DNA of 64,000 nt. It comes from Terramyces sp. JEL0728 (lineage: Eukaryota > Chytridiomycota > Chytridiomycetes > Rhizophydiales > Terramycetaceae). The notes under the pieces are model-generated. The model worked only from the letters and a program-made list of their open reading frames with translations. It made no database searches and was not told where the DNA came from. Within the stretch, counting starts at the first letter, position 1. Each line of letters starts with the position of its first letter. The stretch spans positions 1 to 64,000 of the forward strand of contig JADIIU010000076.1 of NCBI GenBank assembly GCA_027603945.1, given 5' to 3'. Positions 44,235-55,118 of the stretch are shown here, piece by piece. The position numbers and the translations under genes were made by a program.

Positions 44235-45721
44235 ATGTCGACAACAACCAGAATAACGTTATTCGTGACTGGTGTACTATCAGGATTACTTGTTTATAAC
44301 TTGATTAGAGAAAGGAAAGAGAAATCGCCAAAGGAAGTATCTGCAATTTCGGTTGATGAACCAGGGGAGTATTATGGGATCGATGAATCGGAGAATCTAC
44401 TGAATCTCTTGCTATCAATAACACAGGAACAAACCATGTCAGGTGCATTATTATTAACCAAGGTTTTTGATTATTGACATTAGGTATTTTTGATTTTACT
44501 CAGGTACACAATAAATAACAGCAGGTATATACAATATAACACAGATACAATAATACATCGATCCGTATCGTGTAATAACTGCGGGATGTCTCCAGTGCGG
44601 GGCTGGAGATTCAAATGCGCCAATTGCGTAGATTTTGACCTATGTACAAATTGTGAAGCGCTTGATTCCCACTTCAAGACTCACACATTTATCAAAATCA
44701 AGATACCAATTCCGCCACAAGCTAACCCAAGGTCAATGATCTTTCCACCGCTATATCCAGGATTACTATTTAACAATGTTGAATCGTTTGACACGGGTGA
44801 ACTGGAGAAAGAGACACATTTTGATCAGATGGAGATTCAAGGATTTTACGAGCAGTTCAAGAGTTTATCGACATTGCCTGACGATGGAGGTATTACAAGA
44901 CAGACGTTTGAAAAATGTTTAGGAAATTTGAAAAAGGAGAGCTATGTCATTGTGGACAGGATATTTTCATTCTTTGACCAAGACAGAGACGAAATTATTT
45001 CATTTGAAGAAATGGTACGTGGGCTATCTGTGCTTATCAAAGGTATCTATCCTTAATCCAGGCACAATGGAAGAGCGTATCAAGTGTGAGTTTTATTAAC
45101 ATAGTTGGATTCCAAGGATATGATTTGAATGGGGATGGGGTAATTTCAAAGGATGAATTGAGAAAAATGTTTAAATCTTATTTTGTTCTGTCAATGGAAT
45201 TGGTAAGAGGAGTGGTGAAAGTAATGGAGGAAGGAATGCTCGATTCTTTTGATGACGAGGCAACCAAACCTGTATCTGCCGCTTTTGGCGCGCCGTCTAC
45301 ATTAGAATCCTCTCAACCCCAACAAAAAGATGAAGAAACACAGACAAGGACTGAAGATAGGAGGGAAGAAAGAACTGAGGAGACTAGACAGAGATCAGGG
45401 ACGCTAAACAGACCAATATCGAATCTGTCGCATGTTGTTACTACATTTGATGACGACGACACACCGCCTCCTACCCGTCAGCCGAGAAGAATAGTATCGT
45501 TCGATATGCTTACGCCATCGCCTCGTTCACTAGATTTACGACCAGCGCTGCCATTCCTCCAAGATGACGAGCATGTGCCGATAATGGAATCAATCAGCCA
45601 GGACGCAATAGAAGAAATGATTAGTCAAATATATAGTCTAGTTGGTAAAAGTGAAGGCGATTTGACATTTGAAGATTTCAAGATCATAGTGGAGAACGAT
45701 GTGAATATTCTTGCATGGTAA
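44235..45721 (+). CDS. Membrane-anchored ZZ zinc-finger and EF-hand protein
   Basis: A protein of about 475 residues. An N-terminal helix (ITLFVTGVLSGLLVYNLI) probably anchors it. A ZZ-type zinc finger follows: CNNCGMSPVRGWRFKCANC...DLC..C. Two EF-hands read FDQDRDEIISFEEM and YDLNGDGVISKDEL, so calcium binding is likely; a third, degenerate one lies at the very end. A Ser/Thr/Arg-rich stretch lies between. Introns used: 44463-44483, 45043-45061 and 45086-45104. The region 44463-44544 contains four adjacent intron-like units, so the junction before the ZZ finger is uncertain. Confidence 0.75.
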
Positions 45722-46208
45722 CTGCTATTAATTGTAGGATTGAAGCACTGGGGTCTGTTTTTTAATAATATTTCAAGATAAATGCTGGCTTTTAATAGTT
45801 TCTCCTTTATATTAATATTCCTACAGCAGATTACAAAGGGCCGTCTTTGTGTACGCATTCTGATTATCTGTTGGATATGATTAGGCTAATAACAGCCACC
45901 TGGAGATACATATACCGGGGAAATATCATTTTTCAGCTTTTCACCGCTGGTTGTACCCAAGGGGCGGTGTAATTGGACAAATGGCCAGTTACAATTGATA
46001 AACTCTTGTGCTACCACCAACTTGACTGGTTCTGTGGAAACTTGCCTTTTTGGTCCCGCTTATTTTTCGGAAAATCCAAAATTTGACCACTCTCGTTTTT
46101 TTGTTTCTCCACCAATCTTCATTCACCATTTTTTACCCGCACGCGATCACATTATCCGCCCGACTAAAAGTATAAAATCAGACCAAAATACCCAGATGCA
46201 CATCTCAT
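45722..46208. other. Desaturase promoter region
   Basis: A 487-base spacer. TATAAAA at 46171-46177 lies 32 bases before the desaturase ATG, with a pyrimidine-rich tract upstream (46060-46140). No conserved coding frame was seen. Confidence 0.55.
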
Positions 46209-47426
46209 ATGATCGCTCATAAAGACAATCAAAAAGACAAAGTTAAAAACGCCAACAAGCAGATTTGGTGGGAAGTTATAGCTGTTCTTACAGTTGTCCA
46301 CACCGTCGCTGGCTTATCCCTCTTATACTACACTCCTGCTGCTGCAACTGTAAAACTCACTACCTGGCTCGTTGCCCTCGGTGCATTTGGGTACTTGATA
46401 GGCTAATCTAGAATTACTATGGGCTATCATCGTCTATGGTCCCACAATTCCTACAAAGCAATCCTGCCAATCAGAGCAGTGCTTGCTTTCATGGGTACTC
46501 TTGCTTTCGAAGGATCGATTAAATGGTGGTCATTGAGACATCGTTTACATCACAGATACACCGATACCGACCATGGTAAGTTGATTTTGATGGTAGATCC
46601 TTATGACGCTACAAAGGGATTCTTATACTCTCATATCGGATGGATGCTTGAAAAACAAACTTATACTCGCATCAAGTGGATCGACAAATCCGACTTGGAC
46701 GATGACGAAGTTGTCCAGTTCCAACACAAGTACTATCCTCAATTGGCCCTCGTTTCTGGTATCTTCCTTCCAACTCTGCTTGGATTCTTTTGGGGCGACG
46801 CAGTTGGTGGATTCTTGTACGGTGGATTTGTTTCTAGAATTGCCATCTGGCACTGCACTTGGTTCATCAACTCTTTGGCTCACAGTTGGGGCGAACAAAC
46901 CTTTTCTACTGAAAATACTTCAAGAGGAAACCTGCTGCTCGCTTTACTGACCATGGGTGAAGGCCATCACAACTACCATCACGAATTCCCAAGAGATTTC
47001 AGAAACGGAATTCACTGGGATGATTGGGATCCTACTAAATGGTTGATCGCTGGGTGCAACTTCTTTGGCATGACCTATGATTTGATTACTGTTCCAGAAG
47101 ATGTCATTCTAAAAGCTAAAGTGTCGACCGCCATGGAACATATTGCAGATATGAATTCTAAATTAATCTGGAGTGACGAAACCAAGCTCCCACAATGGAC
47201 CAAAGATGACTTTATCAACGAATGCAAAAACAATGAACTCATCATCCTCGATGGATTTGCGGTAGATATCAGAGAATTCAAGGACCAACACCCTGGTGGA
47301 AGCGTCTTGCTCACAAAGTATATCGGAAAGGATGCTACTAAATCATTTTATGGTGTCTTGAACAATCATACCAAGAGTGCAAAGCAAATGATGACGGATC
47401 TCAGAGTTGCTAAAATTATCGAATAA
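46209..47426 (+). CDS. OLE1: Stearoyl-CoA Delta-9 desaturase with C-terminal cytochrome b5 domain
   Basis: ER enzyme placing the first double bond in palmitoyl- and stearoyl-CoA. In 398 residues the three His boxes are present: HRLWSH, RHRLHHRYTD and HNYHHEFP. The C-terminal b5 domain has the haem motif HPGGSVLLTKYIGKDATKSF, the fused arrangement of fungal Ole1. A 21-nt intron at 46391-46411 interrupts the GITMGYHRLW motif; splicing restores it exactly. Four hydrophobic helices flank the catalytic region. Confidence 0.96.
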
Positions 47427-47443
47427 ACATAATTTTTATCATT

Positions 47444-48877
47444 TTAAACAAGAGGAGGATTGGCATTTTTCAAAAGCATCACAAATTCATCGTGGAACCA
47501 GTCGCCAGCTTGCGGTGCCCCTGGCAATGAATCTATTCCGTTTGAAGTGGTTGGATCACAGAAGCCATCTAATCTAGGAGCGCCGGGAGGGCCAGAGACG
47601 CCGTCACTTTCACCTGGGGGTTTAATCCAAACAAACGCATCAATGAGTGCAGATGGATTAGCTTGTGGTCTTGGGCCAATCCCAGCTCCTTTAACATTAC
47701 ACCACGAACCCCAGTTGGTTCTGATGCCTGCTTGCCCGCTCCTTCCTGTATCAACTATAAATCTAGTTGGCAGACCCATTGGACCAAACACTGTGGCGAG
47801 CTGTTGTGTATATATATTTTCATCGATGCATGGATTGCCTTCATACTACCATTAAAATTACTTACAGTCAATTGTCCATTATTGTTTTGAAGTGGATCTG
47901 CTTTTGCCGGGGCAGTTGTTGGCGCATTGAATGGAGAATAATTGGAAACACTTGTTGCAAACCCTGCAATCTTGGTTTTTGGATTGAGAGCAAGTGCTGC
48001 GTTGAAGACTCTTTGGAAAACTTTGGCGCCTAACTGTTGATTGTTTGGCCATCCTAGCCATCCACCGTGGGCTGCATCTACATACTGCCATACATTTGGA
48101 AGACTTAATTGCGAAAGCGCGTAGGCAACACCGTCTTCGTATCCCTGTTGTGCCTGAACACATTTTTCAGTGCCAGGAACGTTTGTCGCAATATTAGGCA
48201 ACGAATCAGGTTCGATAATCAATACAACTCTGACATTTGGGTTGAAGTTTGCTTTCAAGGTTTCGACAATTACATCAATGTACTAGATTAATCTAGAATT
48301 ACCTTTGCCTTGTAAGTGTCAATGCCGCCAATTGGAATCTCGCCGTTAGAAGCTAGAGCATGACAATCCCGTCCAGGTAAATCATAAACAACAAACTGGA
48401 CTGTTATATTATTTTTCGTTTGTGCTGCTTGCTTTGCAGCTGCTTGCAATCCTGTTGACAGTCTTGCAAGGTTAACCATAGTGTCCATCCAAATCGCAGT
48501 AGAGTATGAGGCGACCTTGTTTGCCATAGCAGCGATAGACGAATCGTTCGCAATGGATGATTGGACTTGAGCAACGAACTCTGGATTGATGAATCCGGTC
48601 GCACCATAGAATGGATTATCCGTGCTAGGTGCGACAGTTGGATGTGGCAGAGATGTAGTTACTGGAGGTACATTGGTTGGGACTGGATTTGAACCTGGAA
48701 GGCATTGGGAATAGTACTGGTTGGAAACAGCACAATTTGCTCCAGCAACACAGCAGGTCGGACCATTCCAGTTTTGTCCACCACTAGAATCAGCTTTTCT
48801 TACCATTGTGAATAGAGTGCACCACAGTCAGCCGCGACAAAGCTAGTTAAAGCCAAGTGCAAGATCATTAAGCACAT
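47444..48877 (-). CDS. Secreted GH6 cellobiohydrolase with N-terminal CBM1
   Basis: Cellulase of 457 residues. A signal peptide (MCLMILHLALTSFVAA) is followed by a fungal cellulose-binding module (CGALYSQCGGQNWNGPTCC...QYYSQCLPG), a Pro/Thr linker, and a GH6 domain with YDLPGRDCHALASNGE carrying the catalytic acid, IIEPDSLPN, and VDTGRSG. Three 20-nt introns: 48784-48803 (splitting a CBM Cys codon), 48283-48302 and 47846-47865. The next gene, on the same strand, is a GH1 beta-glucosidase, so the two form a cellulose-to-glucose pair. Confidence 0.96.
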
Positions 48878-49050
48878 TGATTTATTGAGCTGCTATTTAT
48901 TTAGAGCACATCGATCAGTTGACTTAAAGATTCCATCAGTCCAAATATGGCAATGGTGTCTGAGATTGACCTTCAACAATGCTCACAAGACCAAATAAAG
49001 TTTAGGCTGATCGGATTGAAGCACCAGAATGCATAGGTTAAAATATTTAT

Positions 49051-50661
49051 TTAAATCTCTTTGATATCAGTCGCGGTTCTCTTGCCAGTGGTAACTGTCT
49101 TTTTCCCGTCGACACTAGTTCTGGTGGTGGTTGTAGTTGTAGTGGTGGTAGTTTTAAGGAAAGCGCGCTTGTCCCGAATAGCTACATGAAAGAAATTTCT
49201 AATAAATCCAAGTGATTCCTTTGGATATCTTTCCAGTGTGTTATAGTCCACATAGGTAATACCAAAACGTTCAGAGTAGCCTCTTGCCCATTCAAAGTTA
49301 TCTAAAAGCGACCACGCAAAATACCCTGTAATGTTGCTTCCTTCTTCAACCGCTTTGACTAGAGATTGCAAGTAGCCGTGGTAGTAATGAATTCGTTGAG
49401 TATCATGTAACGCATCGGCAAGTTCTTTTTCACCAGCAACACAGAACCCGTTTTCAGTAATTGCGACTTCAGGATTACTATACCTTTCCCTAATGAATTT
49501 CAATAGTTTTCCAAATCCCCATGGCACATCAAAGAGCCAGAATGCTTCAGCTTTCGGACCGATTAGATTGCCATCTATATCAAATTCGGTAGCAATGTTG
49601 TTTCCATCGATATCGTTTGTAGGAGGTATTTCAACACCAGTGTCTTTAACGTACATGGTCGTGTAAGAATTCAATGCAAAGAAATCGGCAGATCCAAGCA
49701 CCAGTTGCTTTTCTTCTTTGGTAAAGCGAGGTAGTCTATCTCCTAATTGACTTTTGAGTGACGCGGGATAATCCCCAGTCAAATAAATTGGGTCCGCAAA
49801 CCAACATAACATGAATTCCAGTCTTCTCTTTGCTGCTTCAGCATCTTATTATTGTTGAATTACCTTTTTCTTCCTTGGTAAATGGTTCGAACCAGTCACA
49901 GTTTAATGCAATGGAAATACGTCCGTTTTGAGCAGCTTGATACCTTTCTCTGTAAACCTGTGCAGCCTTTGCATGAGCCAACAATGAAGTATGACCAGCA
50001 CGCCAAACTTCATTTGACGGATCGCCAAGTCTGCCAGGAGCATGGGGGCCGTCATAACCATACCCAAGCTTACAAAACGTGTGTGGTTCAATATTAATTT
50101 GAAATTACCATTCAATGTCATCCAGTTCTTTACACGATCGCCAAATTCTCTGAAGCATGTTTCTGCATAATAAGCAAAATCAATAGGCAATCGTTCGGAA
50201 TTGAGTAGCCCACCGTATTCATCGTCAAGCACTTGCGGTAGATCCCAATGATATAGCGTGACCCAGGGTACAATTCCGTTTTCCAAGAGTGCATTGAACA
50301 AGTCATTGTAATGTTTGATTGCTGATGGATTGATAGGCGATCCGGCTTTACCCTCAGGAACAATTCTAGACCAAGATAGAGATAGTCGATATGCAGTTGC
50401 ACCCATTTCTTTCAAAATTTCTATATCTCTAGGATACAAGTGGTACTGGTCGACAGCTACGTCGCCATTCGAACCATCAAACACTTTACCTGGTATTTTG
50501 CTGAATGTGTCCCAGATGGAAGGTGTTCTGCCGTCTTTGCTGAAAGCTCCTTCAACCTGATATGCAGCAGTTGCCGAACCAAAGGTGAAATTGGATGGGA
50601 GTTTGTCTTTGACTTGCAGCGGGATTGAGTTTGCAGATAGCTTATCTTCTTTGCCGATCAT
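49051..50661 (-). CDS. GH1 beta-glucosidase with a non-AG intron and poly-Thr tail
   Basis: A 523-residue enzyme hydrolysing cellobiose or other beta-glucosides. GH1 landmarks: NFTFGSATAAYQVEGAF, YHWDLPQ, the acid/base in TLNEPHTF, and the nucleophile in ITENGF. No signal peptide is visible, so it is probably intracellular. The intron at 50089-50108 splits the catalytic Glu codon and runs GTAATTTCAAATTAATATTG, ending in TG; the other, 49845-49863, ends in AAG. The C-terminus has a run of about ten Thr followed by a basic stretch, unusual for GH1. Confidence 0.95.
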
Positions 50662-50776
50662 TTAGTGTTGTAGCCGGTAATGCACTGTTATACTATTTTA
50701 TGTTACACAAGTTATTTAGACCCATGACTAAATGATGCCCATTGACCTTATTAAAATGATTGATAATGCCTGTTTA

Positions 50777-52156
50777 TTATAAATCATCAAAGCGTAATAC
50801 GAGTTCCTTTTTGTTGATTTTCCCCATTACATTCCGAGGGATCTCTTTCACGTTCTTTACAATTTTAGGTATTTTGTAAGATGCGATTTTCTCCTTTAGC
50901 TGCCTTCTAAAAGGTTCAATTTCAACAGGCGAGTCACAAACGACCAATGCGGCAACTACCTGTCCCCACTCTTCATCGTCTAACCCTAGAACGCAGCATT
51001 CGTTCATTCCATCTAATGACAAGATTTCCCTTTCGATTTCCAACGCACTGATTTTGTATCCACCAGATTTAATGATATCCATTGACCGACGACCTTCAAT
51101 GAAATACACTCCATCCTTTTCGTACCCAATATCACCAGTTCTAAAAAATCGCTTGCTATCAATGTAAACGATTTCTTTTTCAGTTTCGCTTGGCTTCTTG
51201 TAGTACTCTTTAAACAAATTACCAGAAGATACAAGTATTTCATCATTTTCAAGTACGACCGTAACACCTGGTAATGGTTTGCCGACTGAGTTGTCTATTC
51301 GTGAGGTTACTTCAAGCCCACAACTGAGTGCCATTCCAATTTCAGTCATCCCGTACCGTTCAAGAATGACATGTCCAGTCAACTCTTTCCACTTATTCTT
51401 GATTGGAGAAGGCAATGCAGCTGATCCAGAAACAAACAGCCTTGTCTTCAAATCGTGTTTCTGCGGTTTAGACAGTAGCTTGGAGTAAATAGTAGGGACT
51501 GCCATAAACAGAGTACATTTAGGTAGTTTAGACCATACTGTGTCGATATTGAAATCAAGTAGTTCTACTGTAGCTTTGCTGACTAGTAATGTCAACAACG
51601 CATTTACGATTCCGTGTATATGGTGAACTGGCAAGATGTGAAGTAGGTAATCGTCACAATTAATCTCCCAGGCTTTCGTAAGTGAATTGACTTGCGAGAG
51701 CAGTGATTTGATGGTATGTACAACTCCTTTTGGCTTCCCAGTTGTCCCTGAAGTGTACATGATCAAAGCCTCGCTATCCCCAACAGTTCCATCCAAAAAG
51801 TAATATCCGTCGGTATCAACTATATCGCCGCCAAGAATATCGTCAACAAGCAGCACTTTAATTCCTAGCTGTTCCAATTCCATAGCCCTCTTTTCAAATT
51901 CCTTTGAATATAACAGCAGAGTGCATTCAGAGTTTTGGATGGTGTATTCCATTTCTGGAAGCGGATGGATGGAGCAGATTGGCACCGCTACACCTACCCC
52001 AAATACAGCAAGGAGTGAGGCAGCATACTTGAGGGTTTTTGAACAAAGGATTGCAACTCGGGTGTGTTTTAGCTGATGTCTTATCTTGAATGCTGCTTGC
52101 TTGAGTTGGTTGTAGGTGATTGTAGTTTCTCCATAGACCAACGCTGGCTTATCCAT
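50777..52156 (-). CDS. ACSF3: Malonyl-CoA synthetase, ACSF3-like
   Basis: AMP-forming acyl-CoA synthetase of 459 residues. It has the P-loop MYTSGTTGKPKGV, the ACSF3-characteristic ERYGMTEIGMALS, FFRTGDIGYEKDG, the hinge region GRRSMDIIKSGGYKISALE, and the catalytic Lys in EIPRNVMGKINKKEL. ACSF3 activates malonate, mainly in mitochondria, supplying lipoylation-related fatty acid synthesis. From ATG 52156 (MDKPALVYGE) no mitochondrial presequence is evident, so location is open. Intronless. Confidence 0.88.
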   Translation of the reverse strand: MDKPALVYGETTITYNQLKQAAFKIRHQLKHTRVAILCSKTLKYAASLLAVFGVGVAVPICSIHPLPEMEYTIQNSECTLLLYSKEFEKRAMELEQLGIKVLLVDDILGGDIVDTDGYYFLDGTVGDSEALIMYTSGTTGKPKGVVHTIKSLLSQVNSLTKAWEINCDDYLLHILPVHHIHGIVNALLTLLVSKATVELLDFNIDTVWSKLPKCTLFMAVPTIYSKLLSKPQKHDLKTRLFVSGSAALPSPIKNKWKELTGHVILERYGMTEIGMALSCGLEVTSRIDNSVGKPLPGVTVVLENDEILVSSGNLFKEYYKKPSETEKEIVYIDSKRFFRTGDIGYEKDGVYFIEGRRSMDIIKSGGYKISALEIEREILSLDGMNECCVLGLDDEEWGQVVAALVVCDSPVEIEPFRRQLKEKIASYKIPKIVKNVKEIPRNVMGKINKKELVLRFDDL

Positions 52157-52269
52157 TATTTTTGATATTGGAGGTTTCAAAGTAAAGAATTTCAGAGTTT
52201 GGTGGACGCATGTCTATGATCGCACACCAATGCCGACTGGATAGCTACGAAATCATCAAAACTCGTTTA

Positions 52270-53210
52270 TTAGTATTCATAGAACCCTCTCTTTGTCTTT
52301 TTGCCCAACCATCCAGCATCCACATACTTGACCAACAACGGACTTGGACGGTACTTGTCATCGCCCAATTGATGATGTAAAACCTAAATAAACCAATATT
52401 TACTCTCATGATAGATAAACAAGTATCCAATCCAATGAAATCGCCGAGTGTCAAAGGTCCCATTGGCACATTAGTCCCCAACTTCATTGTTTTATCAATA
52501 TCTTCCCTAGTCGCAATGCCTTCTTGCAGTACATAAATAGCTTCGTTAATGTACGGCATCAGAACTCTGTTTGCAATGAATCCTGGCACATCCTTGGATA
52601 AAGTTGTAGTTTTCTTTAACGTCTCTGCAAGTTGAAGAGTAGCATCAAGAGTCGCTTGTGAAGTTGCTAATCCAGGAATAACTTCGACTAGTTTCATGAT
52701 TGGAACTGGATTCATGAAATGCATACCAATTACTTTTTCAGGCCGTTTTGTAGCAGCTGCAATTTTGGTAATTGAGATTGAAGAAGTGTTTGAAGCTAGA
52801 ATGGCATGTTCTGGAGTGATTTCATCCAAGCTCATGAACAATTCTCGCTTTAAACTCGGGTTTTCTGATACTGCCTCAATAACGAAATCTACATTCTTGA
52901 AACCCTTGATATCAGAAGTTGTTCTGGTCAGTTGTTTGTGCTGTTCACGTTCTTCTTCGGTGATTTTACCTTTCAAAACGTCTTTTTGAAGCATCAAATC
53001 TTGTTAGTTAGTTATTACCCATGAATTTCAATCCTTTTTCTAGCTGGCTGGCAGATGAATCTAGCAGCAGTACATTCTTGCCAGAGAGAGCAGAGACATG
53101 GGCGATACCTATACCCATCTGGCTATTGTTAATGAAGGTTACCCAGCACCGATAACTCCAATAGTTTGGATCGATCGTCTGCATTGAACGAGATTTACTT
53201 TTTTGAACAT
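52270..53210 (-). CDS. HADH: L-3-hydroxyacyl-CoA dehydrogenase, mitochondrial type
   Basis: NAD-dependent beta-oxidation enzyme of 293 residues. A basic presequence ([15 protein letters not shown]) precedes the Rossmann motif [15 protein letters not shown]. Further signatures are [39 protein letters not shown], and [16 protein letters not shown]. It ends [11 protein letters not shown], as in the family. Introns are 53123-53142 (inside the NAD motif), 53000-53018 and 52384-52403. A 3-hydroxybutyryl-CoA dehydrogenase role is an equally possible reading. Confidence 0.95.
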
Positions 53211-53354
53211 TTTGAAAGATTATTTTCTGTTGCCAAAACCTTTCACCTGACAAACCGCATTTGTTGGTCATTCTTGATTACTTTGTATTATTGGGGTGTT
53301 AGAGCGATACATGCTTATAGTATACGCAACACATACAAGTACATTCGAAAATCT

Positions 53355-53887
53355 TTATTGCACTTCTTCCTCCAGACACCCACATTTCCACAGTTTCTCT
53401 ACAGTACTACAATCAAACTGCGGTTTATCCAACCTCTCATTAACCAAATTGTGTATTTCACAAGTCCACTGCACAACGTCATCTCTATTCTTGACTCTTG
53501 GTGGATGTTGCTTCAATAGCCGTTGAAAGTGACTGGCGCAATCACCGCAAGGGTATAGCGTTGCGAATAATTTAATAAAATCCAGGAAGGCTTGTTGGTC
53601 ACTTTGTTTAGGTTCAAGTGGAAATTTTACAGACATTACATGTAGTAATCGCCACGAACTTCTCCCTAACTCAGCACTAGATCAGCAAATAGTTACCGTA
53701 GAGTTTCGTTACCCATTTTTGACATTATGGGTTTGTCTGGCTGAGTGAATGATGGTCGGAACAGTGATTTTTGCTCTTTAATATCCAGGTTTCCCACTTT
53801 TCTTGTATCCGCAATGTTGTATATGAATAGCACTGTAAATAGGGTTATTATTAGTATTAGGATATTGCTTTTCTTTATCGGCAGCAT
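53355..53887 (-). CDS. FAD-linked sulfhydryl oxidase, Erv2-like
   Basis: A 170-residue thiol oxidase that passes disulfides to substrates and electrons to oxygen. The N-terminal helix (ILILIITLFTVLFIYNIA) acts as signal anchor, favouring the ER enzyme Erv2 over mitochondrial Erv1. The active centre is CGDC within LYPCGDCASHFQRLL, with WxxLH-type FAD contacts at SSWRLLHV and the NLVNERL helix. A C-terminal CGC could be the shuttle cysteines. A 20-nt intron at 53677-53696 follows the stalk. Confidence 0.9.
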
Positions 53888-54025
53888 CTATGTTTTTGGG
53901 AGAAAATCTGGCGTCTTTTTAGTTGTACAATTTAATATTTGTGAAACTTTGAAACCCCAATTACGAGTAGTTTGGTATTATAAAGTATTTCCAAAGTATT
54001 GCAAAACAGAACAAATTAAATAATT

Positions 54026-54514
54026 TTATAGGAATAAAGAATAATCAAGAACACGGAATTGTTCAACGGAATTGGAAAACACATTCAACAGACCAACTGA
54101 ATCCTCAAACGCATTCATGGTAATCAATATCTCGGTGTCTTTCTCCACGACTAGTCCCAAATAAACCACAACCACATCCTTGATTGTGGAATTGAACTTT
54201 GCAACTTTTTGTCTCCCAACAAGCACCAATTTATTCGCATCCACTTGATTCTGAGTAGTAATAGAACTAGCTTCTGCTTCATTGTCTTGTGCCAGCAATT
54301 CAAAATGTTTTAAACCGGACTGCAAGAGCGGTAATCCTGTAGGTTCGAGAATTTCGATTATCATTGAAGTGTTTGATTGAGGATCGAGGAATACTTCTTG
54401 GTTATCTGGAATTTGTCTTGTTTCACTAGCGTCAATGTAGGTCGGTGGTATCAATGATCTGATTGCCCCTCCGAATAACAATCTTTCCTGCCATTGATTT
54501 TGCATTTGAACCAT
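54026..54514 (-). CDS. MOG1: Mog1/RANGRF Ran-binding protein
   Basis: A 162-residue protein that binds Ran (Gsp1) and stimulates nucleotide release, supporting nuclear transport. The family signature is seen as LLFGGAIRSLIPPTYIDASE followed by RQIPDNQEVFLD; the rest forms the compact Mog1 fold. Length fits the family. Intronless. Confidence 0.9.
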   Translation of the reverse strand: MVQMQNQWQERLLFGGAIRSLIPPTYIDASETRQIPDNQEVFLDPQSNTSMIIEILEPTGLPLLQSGLKHFELLAQDNEAEASSITTQNQVDANKLVLVGRQKVAKFNSTIKDVVVVYLGLVVEKDTEILITMNAFEDSVGLLNVFSNSVEQFRVLDYSLFL

Positions 54515-55118
54515 AAACTTTTTTCGCTCGAAAATTTGTCATCTTTTTTCTTTTCAAATCTCATTCAGTGAGTTGTATTGTTACTAGAGCTATTCGACCG
54601 CCATATAGCAATAGTAATTGCTACAACTGCTTCTATATCCGAAACATACAGTTGGCGAACTTTCATCCTCAGTATGATATTTCCGATTCCCGTTTCGAAG
54701 ATAAACCAAAGAAATTAGAACTTGCATATCCTTATGGTATTCAAGCGTCAGAAACTTTGAACAAACGATAGTTTATTATTGCGGATCAAGTATTCCCGAT
54801 CGAACCGGTTTAATAGCCGATATACTTCTCGCTGACTCTATTATACTGTCCAAACTGGTCTTTGCAGCGTTTGGAGTGAGATAAAGCAAAAGGGTGGTTG
54901 AAGGTCTAATCACAAAGCTGGGGAATAAGCCAAATCAATACAAGGTGAGTTTATTTACAAGCAGCTTTGCAATGCGTACACAAGTTTATCAAGCCTGGTT
55001 TACTCAAAGCAATTTCAGGGCCGTTTAACCTTAAGTCGACATTAAGTTCCCGACAATCACTGCCGCAGCAACGTGGAATTTTGCATTAAATATAAAAACC
55101 CAGAATATCCCAAACAGC
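54515..55118. other. Unresolved stretch between Mog1 and the P450
   Basis: A 604-base region with coding-like but uninterpretable frames on the plus strand. An open frame covers about 54571-54771 (includes NFHPQYDISDSRFEDKPKKL) but lacks an ATG. Intron-like 20-mers sit at 54569-54588 and 54945-54964. No join gave a recognisable protein. It might be a decayed gene, an unknown gene with an unseen start, or noncoding DNA. Confidence 0.35.
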
